NCBI RefSeq assembly: GCF_000011385.1 | Contig: NC_005125.1 | Location: 2,232,001-2,296,000, forward strand | From: Gloeobacter violaceus PCC 7421 | GTDB taxonomy: Bacteria > Cyanobacteriota > Cyanobacteriia > Gloeobacterales > Gloeobacteraceae | Length of the DNA stretch: 64,000 nt | Direction: 5' to 3' | Shown: positions 26,668 to 36,578 of the stretch, in pieces | Position numbering within the stretch: the first letter of the stretch is position 1 | How the letters are laid out: each line of letters begins with the position of its first letter | Notes under the pieces: model-generated | What the model saw: only the letters and a program-made list of their open reading frames with translations | What the model was told of the DNA's origin: nothing | The model's database searches: none | Translations under genes and position numbers: made by a program

Positions 26668-27708
26668 ATGGCAGGGATTCTTAGGCTGGTCTCAGACAGT
26701 GCATTCGCAGGCGAATCGGTGCCTTTGTCACAAGCTGGCTCTCCCGAAGACGGGGAATTGCTGGACGCTTACTCGAACGCGGTGACTCGCGCCGCCGAGA
26801 CTGTGAGCCGCTCGGTGGTCAATATCGACGTGCACAAAAGCACACGGGGACGCCGGGGCAACCAGCAGACGCAGGGCAACGGCTCGGGTTTTTTGTTTAC
26901 CCCCGACGGCTACATCCTCACCAACAGCCACGTCGTTCATGGGGCCGGCGAAGTAGGGGTGACGCTGCAGGACGGTCGGCGGATGGCGGCAACCCCTGTG
27001 GGCGACGACCCCGACAGTGACCTCGCTGTCATCCGCATCGACGGGGCCAACCTCTACCCCGTCAAATTGGGCGATTCCCAGAAAGTGCGCGTCGGCCAGT
27101 TGGCCATCGCCATCGGCAGCCCCTACGGTTTTCAGTACACGGTGACCGCCGGGGTGGTGAGCGCCCTTGGCCGTTCGCTGCGCTCCGGCTCCGGGCGGCT
27201 CATCGACAACATTGTCCAGACCGACGCCGCCCTCAACCCGGGCAACTCCGGCGGACCGCTGGTCAACTCGCGCGGCGAGGTGATCGGGGTGAATTCGGCG
27301 GTCATCCTGCCGGCACAGGGCATTTGCTTTGCGATCGCCGTCAACACCGCCAAATTTGTCGCAGGCCAACTCATCAATGGGGGCCGGGTGCGCCGTAGCT
27401 TTATCGGTGTGGGCGGGCAGACGGTGCCGCTGCCGCGCTTTGTGATGCGCTTTCACAATCTCGCGGCCGAAACCGGGGTGCTGGTGGTTTCTGTCGAGGC
27501 CGACAGCCCCGCTTCGCAGGCGGGTTTGCGCGAAGGAGATGTGATCGTCGAACTGGCCGGGCAGGCGGTGAGCGACATCGACGCCCTGCACCGCGCCTTG
27601 AGTGACAAGCAGGTGGGGGTGCGCTCGTCGCTGACCGTCCTACGGCGCAACGACAAGCTCAGCCTGGAGATTGTCCCGGCGGAGTCACCACAGCGGTCCG
27701 GCCGCTAA
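26668..27708 (+). CDS. HtrA-type serine protease with PDZ domain, no signal peptide
   Basis: A 346-residue S1C protease: H88 (TNSHVV), D118 (SDLAVI), S194 (PGNSGGP), then a PDZ domain at about 255-340 (SPASQAGLREGDVIVELAGQ). GGGGAGCGTAGG precedes the ATG at 26668. From this start the protein has no hydrophobic leader, unlike the HtrA at 17700-18902, so it may work in the cytoplasm or be a soluble form. The frame is open far upstream, but the extra residues are not HtrA-like. Confidence 0.85.
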   Translation: MAGILRLVSDSAFAGESVPLSQAGSPEDGELLDAYSNAVTRAAETVSRSVVNIDVHKSTRGRRGNQQTQGNGSGFLFTPDGYILTNSHVVHGAGEVGVTLQDGRRMAATPVGDDPDSDLAVIRIDGANLYPVKLGDSQKVRVGQLAIAIGSPYGFQYTVTAGVVSALGRSLRSGSGRLIDNIVQTDAALNPGNSGGPLVNSRGEVIGVNSAVILPAQGICFAIAVNTAKFVAGQLINGGRVRRSFIGVGGQTVPLPRFVMRFHNLAAETGVLVVSVEADSPASQAGLREGDVIVELAGQAVSDIDALHRALSDKQVGVRSSLTVLRRNDKLSLEIVPAESPQRSGR

Positions 27709-27763
27709 GTCGCTCGCTCCCGCGCTCTAAACTAGGGCATAGGAACGCATTTGGAGACGCACC

Positions 27764-28345
27764 ATGGCCCGTACCGCTTCGACGATGATGGAGCTTGATA
27801 CGCTGGCACCGGCCTTTGTTCTACCGGATGTGAGCACCGGCCAGATGCTCACGCTGGCAAGCTTCGCAGGTCAACCGGCGCTGCTGGTGATGTTCATCTG
27901 TCGCCACTGCCCCTTCGTGAAGCACATCCAGGGCGAGCTGGCCCGGCTGGGCAAGGACTACGCCGATTCGGGCCTGGCGATCGCGGCAATCAGTGCCAAC
28001 GACGCCGTCAAGTACCCGGTCGACTCCCCCGAGAGCCTCAAGGAGATGGTGGACGAACTGGGCTTCACCTTCCCGGTGCTCTACGACGAGAGCCAGCAGA
28101 CCGCCATAGCTTACCAGGCGGCCTGCACCCCCGATTTTTTCCTGTTTGATGCCGCTCGGCGGCTGGTCTACCGCGGACAACTTGACGACAGCCGCCCCGG
28201 CAACGACCTGCCGGTGACGGGCAAAGATCTGCGCATCGCCATCGACGCGGTGCTCGGGGGCAAAGCGCCCGCCATCGAGCAAAAGCCCAGCATCGGCTGC
28301 AACATCAAGTGGAAGGAAGGAAATACCCCTCCTTACTACGGCTAA
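27764..28345 (+). CDS. Thioredoxin-fold redoxin (AhpC/TSA-like) protein
   Basis: A 193-residue thioredoxin-fold protein with C46-R-H-C49 (FICRHCPFVKHI) and family segments LPDVSTGQMLTLASFAGQPALLV and QAACTPDFFLFD (cis-Pro). It ends SIGCNIKWKEGNTPPYYG, typical of the widespread 'thioredoxin family protein' of cyanobacteria. Probably a thiol-disulfide or peroxide reductase; no substrate known. No signal peptide. Confidence 0.85.
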   Translation: MARTASTMMELDTLAPAFVLPDVSTGQMLTLASFAGQPALLVMFICRHCPFVKHIQGELARLGKDYADSGLAIAAISANDAVKYPVDSPESLKEMVDELGFTFPVLYDESQQTAIAYQAACTPDFFLFDAARRLVYRGQLDDSRPGNDLPVTGKDLRIAIDAVLGGKAPAIEQKPSIGCNIKWKEGNTPPYYG

Positions 28346-28347
28346 AC

Positions 28348-30552
28348 GTGGATCTCTTCGAGCGGCACCGCGAGCAGCAGCAGGCGGCGGAGGCACCGCT
28401 CGCCGACCGGATGCGCCCGCGTTCGCTCGATCAATTCGTCGGCCAGGGCCACATCGTCGGCCCCGGCCGACTCTTAAGGCGGGCGATCCAGGCCGATCAG
28501 CTCTCTTCGCTGATTTTCTACGGCCCTCCGGGCACCGGCAAAACGACGCTGGCACGGATCATCGCGGGCACGACCCGCGCCCACTTCATCGCCATCAACG
28601 CCGTGCTCGCCGGGGTCAAAGATATCCGCGAGGCGATCGACGAGGCCAAAAGCCGCCGCGGCCAGTTTGGCCGGCGGACCATCTTGTTCGTGGACGAAGT
28701 GCACCGCTTCAACAAGTCCCAGCAGGACGCGCTGTTGCCCTGGATCGAAAACGGCACGATCGTGCTGGTGGGCGCCACCACCGAGAACCCGTTTTTTGAA
28801 GTCAACAAGGCCCTGGTGAGCCGCTCACGTTTATTTCAGCTCAAGCTGCTGGAAAGTGAGGATCTGCGGGCAGTAGCCCTGCAGGCGCTCGCCGATACCG
28901 AGCGCGGCTACGGCAAGCGCAATGTGCGGCTCGATCCCGAGGCGCTTGCGCACCTGGTGGATGTGGCCGGGGGCGACGCGCGCACGCTGCTCAACGCCCT
29001 GGAACTGGCCGTTGAGACCACTCCGGCAGATGGCGACGGTGCAATCCGCATCACCCTCCCGGTTGCGGAAGAATCGATCCAGCGTCGGGCAGTGCTCTAC
29101 GACAAAGAGGGCGACGTCCACTTCGATACGATCAGCGCCTATATCAAAAGCCTCCGAGGCTCGGACCCCGATGCCGCCTTGTACTGGCTGGCACGGATGA
29201 TCTACGCGGGGGAAGAGCCGCGCTTTATCTTCCGGCGGCTGCTCATCCAGGCGAGCGAGGATGTGGGCCTCGCCGACCCGCAGGCGTTGGCGGTCGTCGT
29301 GGCCTGCGCCGAGGCTTTTGACCGGGTGGGGATGCCCGAGGGGCGCTATCACCTGGCCCAGGCGACGCTGTACCTGGCCACTGCGCCCAAATCCAACAGC
29401 GCCATGGCCTTCTTCGACGCCCTGGCGGCGGTCGAGGGCGAGCGGGCCTCGGATATTCCCAACCCCCTCAAGGACGCAAACCGCGACAAGGAGGGCTTCG
29501 GCCACGGCGCGGGCTACCTCTACCCGCACGCCTACCGCGACCACTGGGTTGCCCAGCAGTATCTTCCCACCAGCCTGCAGGGGCAACTGTTTTATCAGCC
29601 CGGCGACCAGGGTTACGAGGCTGGTATCCAGGCCGCCGTCGCCCGTAGACGTGAAGCGCAACTGGCCGCCCTGGTCGAAACCGATAGTCCCGAGCGGCTC
29701 AGTTTCGGTCCGGCCGACGGGCCGAGCGAGCGCTGGCTGGCGCGGGCCATGGGCCGCCAGGGCGAACAGCTCGCCCGCCTGCGCGATCGGATCTTTGAAC
29801 TGGCAGCCCCCGAGCGCCACCACGTCATCCTCGACGCGGCGGCAGGCAGCGGCCTGCTCACCTGGGAAGCCATCCGCCGCACCCCGGAAGGGGGTGTCTA
29901 CGCCCGTGCGGCCAACGCTGCCGACGCCGACGCCCTTGCCGAGCAGGCAGCGGCCTTGAGCCCTCTGCGCCGCCCGGTGATTCTGACGGCGGCTCTCGAA
30001 CACCTGACCGCAGCGGTAGGGCAGCATAGTCCTGGTTTGCGCTTCGAGCGGATTGTCGGACGAAACCTGCTCAAAGGCACACCCCACAAAATTGCTGTCC
30101 TTACCGCGCTGCAAAATCTACTGGCCCCGCGCGGCGTGCTGGTGATTGCCGAAAACATGCCGAGCCGGGGAAGTCGCCTCTGGCAACTGCTCGACCCCGC
30201 CTGGCTTGCGGCCGATCTCTACCGGCGGGTTGTCGAAGCCGAGGAGCTTGCCTTTGGCGACGACCCGCAATTGGGCTGGGAACCGGACGACCTGCAATCG
30301 GTCTTCGAGCAGGCGGGCCTGGCCTGTGAGATCACCAGTGAAAGTGTGGAGGGTGAACTGCGCGTCAGTGGGCCGCTATTGGCGCGCTGGTTTGCCAGAT
30401 CCCATCCGAGGGGCGCTTATGCTGCCCAGCTGGCTCGGCTGCTGTCGCCCGCAGAAGTAGAGAGTCTCGAAGCAATCTTTAGGCGGCAGTTACTCGACCG
30501 GGTAGTGTCCTGGTCCAGTGCGGTGGCTTATGCAGTCGGGCGGCCAGTCTGA
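28348..30552 (+). CDS. rarA: RarA/MgsA-type AAA+ ATPase fused to a methyltransferase-like domain
   Basis: A 734-residue fusion. Residues 1-420 are a RarA (MgsA/WHIP family) clamp-loader-like AAA+ ATPase: Walker A YGPPGTGKTT (58-67), Walker B ILFVDEVHRF, and the C-terminal segment GEEPRFIFRRLLIQASEDVGLADPQ. Residues 450-734 form a second domain with a SAM-binding-like motif (VILDAAAGSGLLTWEA). RarA acts at stalled replication forks. Start is GTG at 28348, two bases after the redoxin stop, giving VDLFE as in relatives; another GTG at 28309 overlaps the redoxin gene. Confidence 0.88.
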   Translation: MDLFERHREQQQAAEAPLADRMRPRSLDQFVGQGHIVGPGRLLRRAIQADQLSSLIFYGPPGTGKTTLARIIAGTTRAHFIAINAVLAGVKDIREAIDEAKSRRGQFGRRTILFVDEVHRFNKSQQDALLPWIENGTIVLVGATTENPFFEVNKALVSRSRLFQLKLLESEDLRAVALQALADTERGYGKRNVRLDPEALAHLVDVAGGDARTLLNALELAVETTPADGDGAIRITLPVAEESIQRRAVLYDKEGDVHFDTISAYIKSLRGSDPDAALYWLARMIYAGEEPRFIFRRLLIQASEDVGLADPQALAVVVACAEAFDRVGMPEGRYHLAQATLYLATAPKSNSAMAFFDALAAVEGERASDIPNPLKDANRDKEGFGHGAGYLYPHAYRDHWVAQQYLPTSLQGQLFYQPGDQGYEAGIQAAVARRREAQLAALVETDSPERLSFGPADGPSERWLARAMGRQGEQLARLRDRIFELAAPERHHVILDAAAGSGLLTWEAIRRTPEGGVYARAANAADADALAEQAAALSPLRRPVILTAALEHLTAAVGQHSPGLRFERIVGRNLLKGTPHKIAVLTALQNLLAPRGVLVIAENMPSRGSRLWQLLDPAWLAADLYRRVVEAEELAFGDDPQLGWEPDDLQSVFEQAGLACEITSESVEGELRVSGPLLARWFARSHPRGAYAAQLARLLSPAEVESLEAIFRRQLLDRVVSWSSAVAYAVGRPV

Positions 30553-30627
30553 GCGAATTACGCACAGGCCCTTGCACTCGGCTGCTCGGTGTGCTTGTCT
30601 TAAATCTAAGTTAAGAGATCATAAAAA

Positions 30628-30810
30628 ATGAGCCACCCAAATCCGAGCAGCGACGATCACGCTTTCAAAGGCAACAGCACCGACAAATCGCAGAGCGATT
30701 TCGTCTTCATGAGAGGCGATGAATTCCTGTTGCGCAGCAATGTCGACCGTTTGGAGCGCGTCTTCAATCTTCCGTCCGCACCGAAATTGGACAGCCCACC
30801 TGGCATCTGA
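30628..30810 (+). CDS. Possible small hydrophilic protein, 60 aa
   Basis: A short frame starting MSHPNPSSDDHAFKGN in the 380-base gap after rarA. AAGAG lies 11 bases upstream of the ATG. The composition is polar and I see no family. The rest of the gap has a GC-rich stretch with GTGCC/GGCAC ends (about 30820-30898) that can fold. Could be spurious. Confidence 0.3.
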   Translation: MSHPNPSSDDHAFKGNSTDKSQSDFVFMRGDEFLLRSNVDRLERVFNLPSAPKLDSPPGI

Positions 30811-30934
30811 AATGCTCGTGCCGTAGCAAAGACTACCGATACGTGTCGCCGCCTGCTTGCGCGCGGGCGCTGCGCCTGTACCGTCGCGCCGTGGCACACC
30901 GGCGTAACAAACCGATAAACAACGGCCCGCAGCG

Positions 30935-31270
30935 ATGAAAATCAGCCTGGATCAGGTTGCACCGGTGCCGGTCACCCACGACCCGCGGCTCAATAAGCGT
31001 GTGCTAGTCAAAGACGCCGATGCGCGCTCCAACCTTAAAATGCTCAATCATGCGCGCATGGAACCGGGCGAGTCGTTTCGCGCCCACAGCCACGCTTCGA
31101 TGGAGGAAGTGTTTTACTTCCTGGAAGGCCAGGGGGAATTTTGCCTGGGCGATCAGTACCTAACGGTTTCGGCGGGCGATTGTGTATTGGTGTCGGCGGG
31201 AACAGCCCAAAGCTGCTGCAACACCGGCACACGCCCTCTGGTTTTTCTGGCCTTTGGAGTCGCTCTTTAA
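30935..31270 (+). CDS. Cupin-domain protein
   Basis: A 111-residue single-domain cupin. Motif 1 (FRAHSHASMEEVFYFLEGQGEF) and motif 2 (VLVSAGTAQSCCNTGTRPLVFLAFGVA) are present, with H residues and E for metal binding in motif 1; the usual motif 2 histidine is replaced (QSCCN). Enzyme or binding role cannot be told. A hairpin terminator follows. Confidence 0.8.
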   Translation: MKISLDQVAPVPVTHDPRLNKRVLVKDADARSNLKMLNHARMEPGESFRAHSHASMEEVFYFLEGQGEFCLGDQYLTVSAGDCVLVSAGTAQSCCNTGTRPLVFLAFGVAL

Positions 31271-31292
31271 AGCTCACATCTTCAAAAGCGAA

Positions 31293-31325
31293 CGGGGTGC
31301 GCTTCGACAAACCGACCGCACCCCG
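31293..31325 (+). terminator. Probable intrinsic terminator after the cupin gene
   Basis: CGGGGTGCG (31293-31301) pairs perfectly with CGCACCCCG (31317-31325), with weaker pairing outside (AGCGAA/TTTGCT). CTTTGCT follows. It lies 22 bases after the cupin stop and 24 bases before the end of the convergent small gene. Confidence 0.55.
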
Positions 31326-31348
31326 CTTTGCTATAGAAGTGACCCAAG

Positions 31349-31489
31349 CTAGCGAACCGCTTCAGAACGCTGACCCACAACGCGCTCGACGCCCCTTTCA
31401 AGCAGACTCTGCTCACGATTCCGCTTGTTGTGGCGAAGACGCAGCATCAGGTTGCGTGTCTTCGTATCAACGGTGCCTTCCATCATCAT
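31349..31489 (-). CDS. Very small basic protein, 46 aa
   Basis: A 47-codon frame with three successive ATG codons (31489, 31486, 31483) directly behind GGGAGGCGC, an excellent ribosome binding site. The product starts MMMEGTVDTKTRNLMLRLRH and is rich in R, E and L, probably one amphipathic helix. No family recognised. It is divergent from the VKOR gene and a palindrome (31585-31600) lies between them. Confidence 0.5.
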   Translation of the reverse strand: MMMEGTVDTKTRNLMLRLRHNKRNREQSLLERGVERVVGQRSEAVR

Positions 31490-31584
31490 GCGCCTCCCAA
31501 ATCTGAATTGTTCGTCGGACAATTTGCGCTCTCATTCATCCTATCGCACTCTTGTAGCGTAAGCTACGGATTCTTGTTTTGTTG

Positions 31585-31600
31585 TGTATCTTTAGATACA
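31585..31600. promoter_or_regulatory. Palindrome between divergent small gene and VKOR gene
   Basis: TGTATCT-TT-AGATACA, perfect 7-base arms, in an AT-rich stretch between genes starting at 31489 (minus) and 31697 (plus). Suitable as a dimeric regulator site for either; no regulator identified. Confidence 0.35.
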
Positions 31601-31696
31601 TGAATTAAATTAAAAATAGTTTCCAGGCCGGAGCCCCCTCTAGAGCACGGCGGCCGATGTGATACAACGAGAGTGCCGAGATCCCCACTGCCACCC

Positions 31697-32542
31697 ATGA
31701 AGACCGTTTCGCAGCAAGAGGCCGTTTGGCCGCGCTGGGCCATCGCCGGTCTGGCCGCCTGCGGCAGCGCGCTCACTGCTTATCTCACCTGGACAAAGGT
31801 GTCTGCTTCCCAGGCGGCGTTCTGCACCGAGGGTGCCGGGTGCGATCTGGTACTGCAGAGCCCTTACGCTTCACTTTTCGGGATACCCGTTTCGGCGTTG
31901 GGCCTGGGGCTGTATCTGACGCTGTTGCTGGTGGCGCTGCTGCCGGGGATCGACCGCTGGCGCTGGGGAACGTTGTTCGGCCTGTCGTTGGTCGGGGTCA
32001 CCTTTAGTGCGTATTTGATCTATCTGCTGATGTTTGAGATCGTGGCTTTTTGCTTGTACTGCATAGCCTCGGCCGCCTTGATCGCCGCCATCTTTGCGCT
32101 GACGCTGGTCGGTCACCGTTGGGAGAAGCCCGACAATCTGGTCCTGGGGGGCCTGGGTGTGGTGCTCGCGGGTATGGCCGGCATCTGGGGCATTTACAAC
32201 GTCCAGAGTGTAAGCGCTGGCCCGCTCGATTACTCGGTGGCCCTCGCCAAGCATCTGCGCACCACCGGCGCCAAGTTCTACGGCGCTTCCTGGTGCCCGC
32301 ACTGCCAGGATCAGAAAAAAGCCTTCGGCGAAGAGGCGGAGCGCTTTGTGCCCTATATCGAATGTTCGCCGGGCGGGCGGGGTGCGCCCCCGGCCAAAGT
32401 CTGCACCGAGGCCGGGATCGACGGCTATCCCACCTGGGAAATCGGCGGCAAGCGCTACGAGGGCGGCTATCCGCTCAAGGATCTGGCCCGTTTGTCGGGC
32501 TTTAGTCCAGCCGGCGGGGTGGGTGAAACCAAGAAGCCCTGA
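31697..32542 (+). CDS. Vitamin K epoxide reductase-thioredoxin fusion (disulfide-forming)
   Basis: A 281-residue fusion as known from cyanobacteria. The VKOR part has four to five membrane helices, loop cysteines C43 and C49 and the quinone-site C119-x-x-C122 (FCLYC). A thioredoxin-like domain follows with C200-P-H-C203 (SWCPHC) and the cis-Pro loop GYPTWEIGGKRYEGG. It oxidises periplasmic protein thiols and passes electrons to quinone. ATG at 31697; an in-frame ATG at 31673 is possible but puts charged-poor filler before the conserved start. Confidence 0.93.
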   Translation: MKTVSQQEAVWPRWAIAGLAACGSALTAYLTWTKVSASQAAFCTEGAGCDLVLQSPYASLFGIPVSALGLGLYLTLLLVALLPGIDRWRWGTLFGLSLVGVTFSAYLIYLLMFEIVAFCLYCIASAALIAAIFALTLVGHRWEKPDNLVLGGLGVVLAGMAGIWGIYNVQSVSAGPLDYSVALAKHLRTTGAKFYGASWCPHCQDQKKAFGEEAERFVPYIECSPGGRGAPPAKVCTEAGIDGYPTWEIGGKRYEGGYPLKDLARLSGFSPAGGVGETKKP

Positions 32543-32563
32543 CGGGAGAGCGAGAGCAAACGT

Positions 32564-32569
32564 TATAAT
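32564..32569 (+). promoter_or_regulatory. Candidate -10 element upstream of purL
   Basis: TATAAT stands alone in GC-rich DNA 24 bases before the purL ATG. No good -35 is visible at the expected distance. If used, the purL leader would be under 20 bases. Confidence 0.3.
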
Positions 32570-32592
32570 CGGCGGGTGAATACTTGGCCGAG

Positions 32593-34917
32593 ATGACCGC
32601 GCCGACCGAGTCCTCCCCGTTTAGCCCCGCCGATCTGGCCCGCCACCGCCTGAGCCCCCAGGAGTACCGGCGCATCACCGAACTGATCGGACGCCACCCC
32701 AACCTCAACGAGTTGGGCATGTTCAGCGTGATGTGGTCTGAACACTGCTGCTATAAAAATTCCCGGCCGCTGCTTAAAGGATTTCCGACCACCGGCCCGC
32801 GGGTGCTGGTGGGACCGGGCGAGAACGCCGGGGTGATCGATATCGGCGACGGCCTGCGCGTCGCTTTCAAAATTGAATCGCACAACCACCCGAGTGCGGT
32901 GGAGCCGTTTCAAGGGGCAGCCACCGGCGTCGGGGGCATTCTGCGCGACATTTTTACGATGGGAGCGCGGCCCATCGCTTCGCTCAATTCGCTGCGCTTC
33001 GGACCGCTCGAAGACGCCCGCAACCGGGCGCTTTTTCGGGGCGTCGTCCACGGCATCGGTCACTACGGCAATTGTGTCGGGGTGCCCACGGTCGGGGGCG
33101 AGGTGTACTTCGATCCGACCTATTCCGGCAACCCGCTGGTGAACGCCATGGCCATCGGCGTGCTCGAAACGCCCGAGATCGTCCGCTCCGGGGCGGCGGG
33201 CATCGGCAACCCGGTGCTCTATGTCGGCTCCACCACCGGCCGCGACGGCATGGGCGGGGCAAGCTTCGCCTCGGCGGAACTTTCTGACGCGTCGCAAAAG
33301 GACCGCCCTGCGGTACAGGTGGGCGACCCGTTCACCGAAAAATCGCTCATCGAGGCGTGTCTGGAAGCTTTTCGCACCGGGGCGGTGGTCGCCGCCCAGG
33401 ACATGGGGGCGGCGGGGCTCACCTGCTCGTCTTCGGAGATGGCCGCCAAGGGTGGGGTCGGTATCGAGATGGACCTCGACCTGGTGCCCGTGCGCGAGAC
33501 GGGCATGGTGCCCTACGAATTTCTGCTTTCTGAGTCGCAGGAGCGTATGCTCTTCGTGGCCGAAAAGGGCCGCGAAGGCGAACTGATTGCCCTGTTTGAG
33601 CGCTGGGGATTGCACGCGGTGGTAGTAGGCCGGGTGATCGGTGAACCCCTGGTGCGCATTTTTCACAGCGGCAAGGTCGTGGCGGAACTCCCCGCCCGCG
33701 CCCTCACCGACGATGCCCCGGTCTATCCCCGAGCAGTGCTCCCCGAGCCCCCGGCTGCGATCCTCAAGCTCAGGGCCTTCGACTGGCATTCGCTCGCTGA
33801 ACCCACCGACTACGCCGAAGCGCTGCTTACGCTGCTCGACAGTCCGACGATTGGTTCCAAAAGTTGGGTCTACCGCCAGTACGACCACCAGGTGCAGAAC
33901 AACACGGTGATCGTGCCGGGGGCGGCGGACGCTGCTGTCATTCGGGTGCGTCCGCAGAGTTTTGGCCCCGGCGAAGTCGAAGCGGTGCCGTTTACCGAGC
34001 GGGGCATCGCCGCCACAGTTGATTGCAACAGCCGCTACGTCTATCTCGACCCGTACCGGGGGGCGATGCTCGCCGTGGCCGAGGCGGCCCGCAACTTGAG
34101 CTGCGTGGGAGCCACTCCGCTCGCGGTCACCGACAACCTCAATTTCGGTTCCCCCGAAAAGCCCGAAGGCTACTGGCAGTTGGCGATGGCCTGCCGGGGG
34201 ATTGCAGACGCCTGCCTCGAACTGATGACCCCGGTCACCGGCGGCAACGTCTCGCTCTACAACGAGACCCAGAGCGACGGCAGGACAACAGCCATCTACC
34301 CGACTCCCACGATCGGTATGGTCGGGCTGGTGGAAGATATCCACCGCACCTGCAGCCAGAATTTCAAGTCCCCCGGCGATCTGGTGTATCTGCTGGGGGG
34401 CGGCGAACCGACCCTGGGCGGATCCGAGTACCTGGCTTGTCTGCACGGCGTGGCGGCGGGCGAGCCTCCGGTTCTGGACATGGCCCTTGAAATCCAGGTG
34501 CAGTCGGTCTGCCGCCTGGGTATCGAGCGGGGGTTGTTCAAATCGGCCCACGACGTTGCCGAAGGTGGTCTTGCCGTTGCTCTGGCCGAGTGCTGCATCA
34601 CAGGTAACTTGGGGCTCGACGCTGTGCTGGGGGCGAATCACCCGCGCGCCGATGTGGTGTGCTTCGGGGAGATGGCTGCCGCCATCATTGTCACCATCGA
34701 TCCTTGTGATCAGGTCGCCTGCGAACTTTGGCTCGAATGCTCCCTAGCCGAGCGCTGGAAACTCCTGGGCACAGTCGCCGCGCAAAGTTTCGATCTGCGC
34801 GTCGAAAATCGCGATTGCCGCATCTCCACTTCCTGCGAGCGGCTCAAGACCACCTTCGAACAAGCCATCCCCCGCCGGATGGAGCACATACCTGTCACCG
34901 AGGCACCCCAACGATGA
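32593..34917 (+). CDS. purL: Phosphoribosylformylglycinamidine synthase, large subunit
   Basis: A 774-residue PurL of the small (non-fused) type, catalysing ATP-dependent amidation of FGAR in purine synthesis with PurQ and PurS. Motifs: [13 protein letters not shown] with the catalytic-region His, [25 protein letters not shown], and [16 protein letters not shown] nine bases upstream (32584) is an alternative start. The stop overlaps the purF start by four bases (ATGA). Confidence 0.95.
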   Translation: MTAPTESSPFSPADLARHRLSPQEYRRITELIGRHPNLNELGMFSVMWSEHCCYKNSRPLLKGFPTTGPRVLVGPGENAGVIDIGDGLRVAFKIESHNHPSAVEPFQGAATGVGGILRDIFTMGARPIASLNSLRFGPLEDARNRALFRGVVHGIGHYGNCVGVPTVGGEVYFDPTYSGNPLVNAMAIGVLETPEIVRSGAAGIGNPVLYVGSTTGRDGMGGASFASAELSDASQKDRPAVQVGDPFTEKSLIEACLEAFRTGAVVAAQDMGAAGLTCSSSEMAAKGGVGIEMDLDLVPVRETGMVPYEFLLSESQERMLFVAEKGREGELIALFERWGLHAVVVGRVIGEPLVRIFHSGKVVAELPARALTDDAPVYPRAVLPEPPAAILKLRAFDWHSLAEPTDYAEALLTLLDSPTIGSKSWVYRQYDHQVQNNTVIVPGAADAAVIRVRPQSFGPGEVEAVPFTERGIAATVDCNSRYVYLDPYRGAMLAVAEAARNLSCVGATPLAVTDNLNFGSPEKPEGYWQLAMACRGIADACLELMTPVTGGNVSLYNETQSDGRTTAIYPTPTIGMVGLVEDIHRTCSQNFKSPGDLVYLLGGGEPTLGGSEYLACLHGVAAGEPPVLDMALEIQVQSVCRLGIERGLFKSAHDVAEGGLAVALAECCITGNLGLDAVLGANHPRADVVCFGEMAAAIIVTIDPCDQVACELWLECSLAERWKLLGTVAAQSFDLRVENRDCRISTSCERLKTTFEQAIPRRMEHIPVTEAPQR

Positions 34918-36350
34918 CCTACGCTGCACCCTCTGCTCCCGACAAGCCTGAGGAGGCTTGCGGGGTCTTCGGCATCCTGGCGCCGGGCGAAGCCGTCGCC
35001 AAATTGACCTACTTCGGTCTGTTCGCGCTCCAGCATCGCGGCCAGGAGTCCGCGGGGATCGCTGTGCTCGACGGCGACCGTCTAACGATGCACAAGGACA
35101 TGGGTCTGGTCTCCCAGGTCTTTGACGAGGCACTGCTAAACGAGCTGCAGGGGCAATTGGCCGTGGGCCACACCCGCTACTCGACCACCGGCTCCAGCCG
35201 CAAGGTAAACGCCCAGCCGGTCGTCTCCCGCACGCGCCTCGGTCCGGTCGTCCTCGCCCACAACGGCAACCTGGTCAACGCCGCCCAGTTGCGCGAAGAG
35301 TTGCTCGCCCGCGAGCACACCCTGCTGGCCACCACCGATTCCGAAGAGATTGTCCACGCCATCGGCGAGGCGGTCGACGACGGCAAGGGTTGGGTCGAGG
35401 GGACCGTTCACGCCCTCAAGCGCTGCCGCGGCGCCTTCAGCCTGGTGATCGGCACCCCGGCGGGGCTGATGGGCACCCGCGACGCCAACGGCGTGCGTCC
35501 GCTGGTCATCGGCACCCTCAAGGGCCGCTACGTGCTCGCGAGTGAGACCTGCGCCCTCAGCATCATCGGTGCGAAATACCTGCGCGACGTCGAGCCCGGC
35601 GAACTGGTGTTCATCACCGAATCGGGCCTGGAGTCCCACCACTGGGCGAAACCCGAACCGCGGATGTGCATCTTTGAGATGATCTATTTTGCCCGCCCCG
35701 ATTCGCGCGTGAACGCCGAGAGCCTCTACACCTACCGCGAGCGCCTGGGCGAGATCCTCGCTCAGGAGGCCCCTGTGGAGGCGGACGTCGTCATCCCGGT
35801 CCCCGACTCGGGTACCCCCGCCGCCATCGGCTACGCCCGCGCCTCCGGCATTCTCTTCCAGCAAGGTCTCATCAAGAATCACTACGTAGGCCGCACGTTC
35901 ATCCAACCCACCCAGACGATGCGCGAGGCGGGCATCAAGATGAAGCTCAATCCGTTGCCCGACGTCATCGAAGGCAAGCGGATCGTAATCGTCGACGATT
36001 CGATCGTGCGCGGCACCACCAGCCGCAAGATTGTCCAGGCCCTGCGCGACAGCGGTGCGCGCGAGGTGCACATGCGTATCTCCTCGCCCCCGGTCACCCA
36101 TCCCTGTTTCTACGGCATCGACACCGACTCGCAGGACCAGTTGATTGCCGCCACCAAGAGCGTGGATGAAATTGCCCGGCACATCGAGGTGGACAGCCTT
36201 GCCTACTTGAGTGTCGAAGGGATGCTCAAGGCGACCCGCACCGACGGCCAGGGCTTTTGCACCGCCTGCTTCACCGGCGATTACCCGATTCCGATTCCTG
36301 ATGCGATCCGCCGCACCAAACTGGTGCTCGAAAAAACCGCAGCCAGCTGA
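34914..36350 (+). CDS. purF: Amidophosphoribosyltransferase
   Basis: A 478-residue PurF, first committed step of purine synthesis (PRPP + glutamine). A short propeptide precedes the nucleophile cysteine in EEACGVFGI. The PRPP motif is [14 protein letters not shown]. Cysteines in PRMCIF, HPCFYG and GFCTACF match the [4Fe-4S] ligands of the Bacillus-type enzyme. The start ATG at 34914 overlaps the purL stop; the frame is open further upstream but inside purL. Confidence 0.95.
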   Translation: MTYAAPSAPDKPEEACGVFGILAPGEAVAKLTYFGLFALQHRGQESAGIAVLDGDRLTMHKDMGLVSQVFDEALLNELQGQLAVGHTRYSTTGSSRKVNAQPVVSRTRLGPVVLAHNGNLVNAAQLREELLAREHTLLATTDSEEIVHAIGEAVDDGKGWVEGTVHALKRCRGAFSLVIGTPAGLMGTRDANGVRPLVIGTLKGRYVLASETCALSIIGAKYLRDVEPGELVFITESGLESHHWAKPEPRMCIFEMIYFARPDSRVNAESLYTYRERLGEILAQEAPVEADVVIPVPDSGTPAAIGYARASGILFQQGLIKNHYVGRTFIQPTQTMREAGIKMKLNPLPDVIEGKRIVIVDDSIVRGTTSRKIVQALRDSGAREVHMRISSPPVTHPCFYGIDTDSQDQLIAATKSVDEIARHIEVDSLAYLSVEGMLKATRTDGQGFCTACFTGDYPIPIPDAIRRTKLVLEKTAAS

Positions 36351-36489
36351 TCCCGATTCCAGAGCCTCGGCTGAGCGACATGCCGCTACTGCAGCGGGTG
36401 TTTCACCCCGGATGCCCAGACCCAGGCTCGGCACGGGAAAACTCAAAATTCGCGACCGGAAAATTCAGTCCAAACAGGATTAACAATAG

Positions 36490-36562
36490 TACCCCCAACC
36501 GGATTCGAACCGGTGTCGCCTCCGTGAAAGGGAGGTGTCCTGGGCCTCTAGACGATGGGGGC
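36490..36562 (-). tRNA. tRNA-Glu (TTC anticodon)
   Basis: A 73-base cloverleaf on the minus strand: acceptor GCCCCCA with TGGGGGT, D arm TCGTCTAGAGGCCCAGGA, anticodon loop CTTTCAC with TTC, T arm GGTTCGAATCC, discriminator A. In cyanobacteria this tRNA also feeds tetrapyrrole synthesis. It lies 16 bases downstream of the HD-domain gene on the same strand. Confidence 0.95.
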
Positions 36563-36578
36563 GAGGCACAGTCTCTTA

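Noticed and set aside
30619-30897. 93-codon minus-strand frame in the gap after rarA
   Set aside because: No ribosome site and it overlaps a GC-rich foldable stretch; not protein-like.
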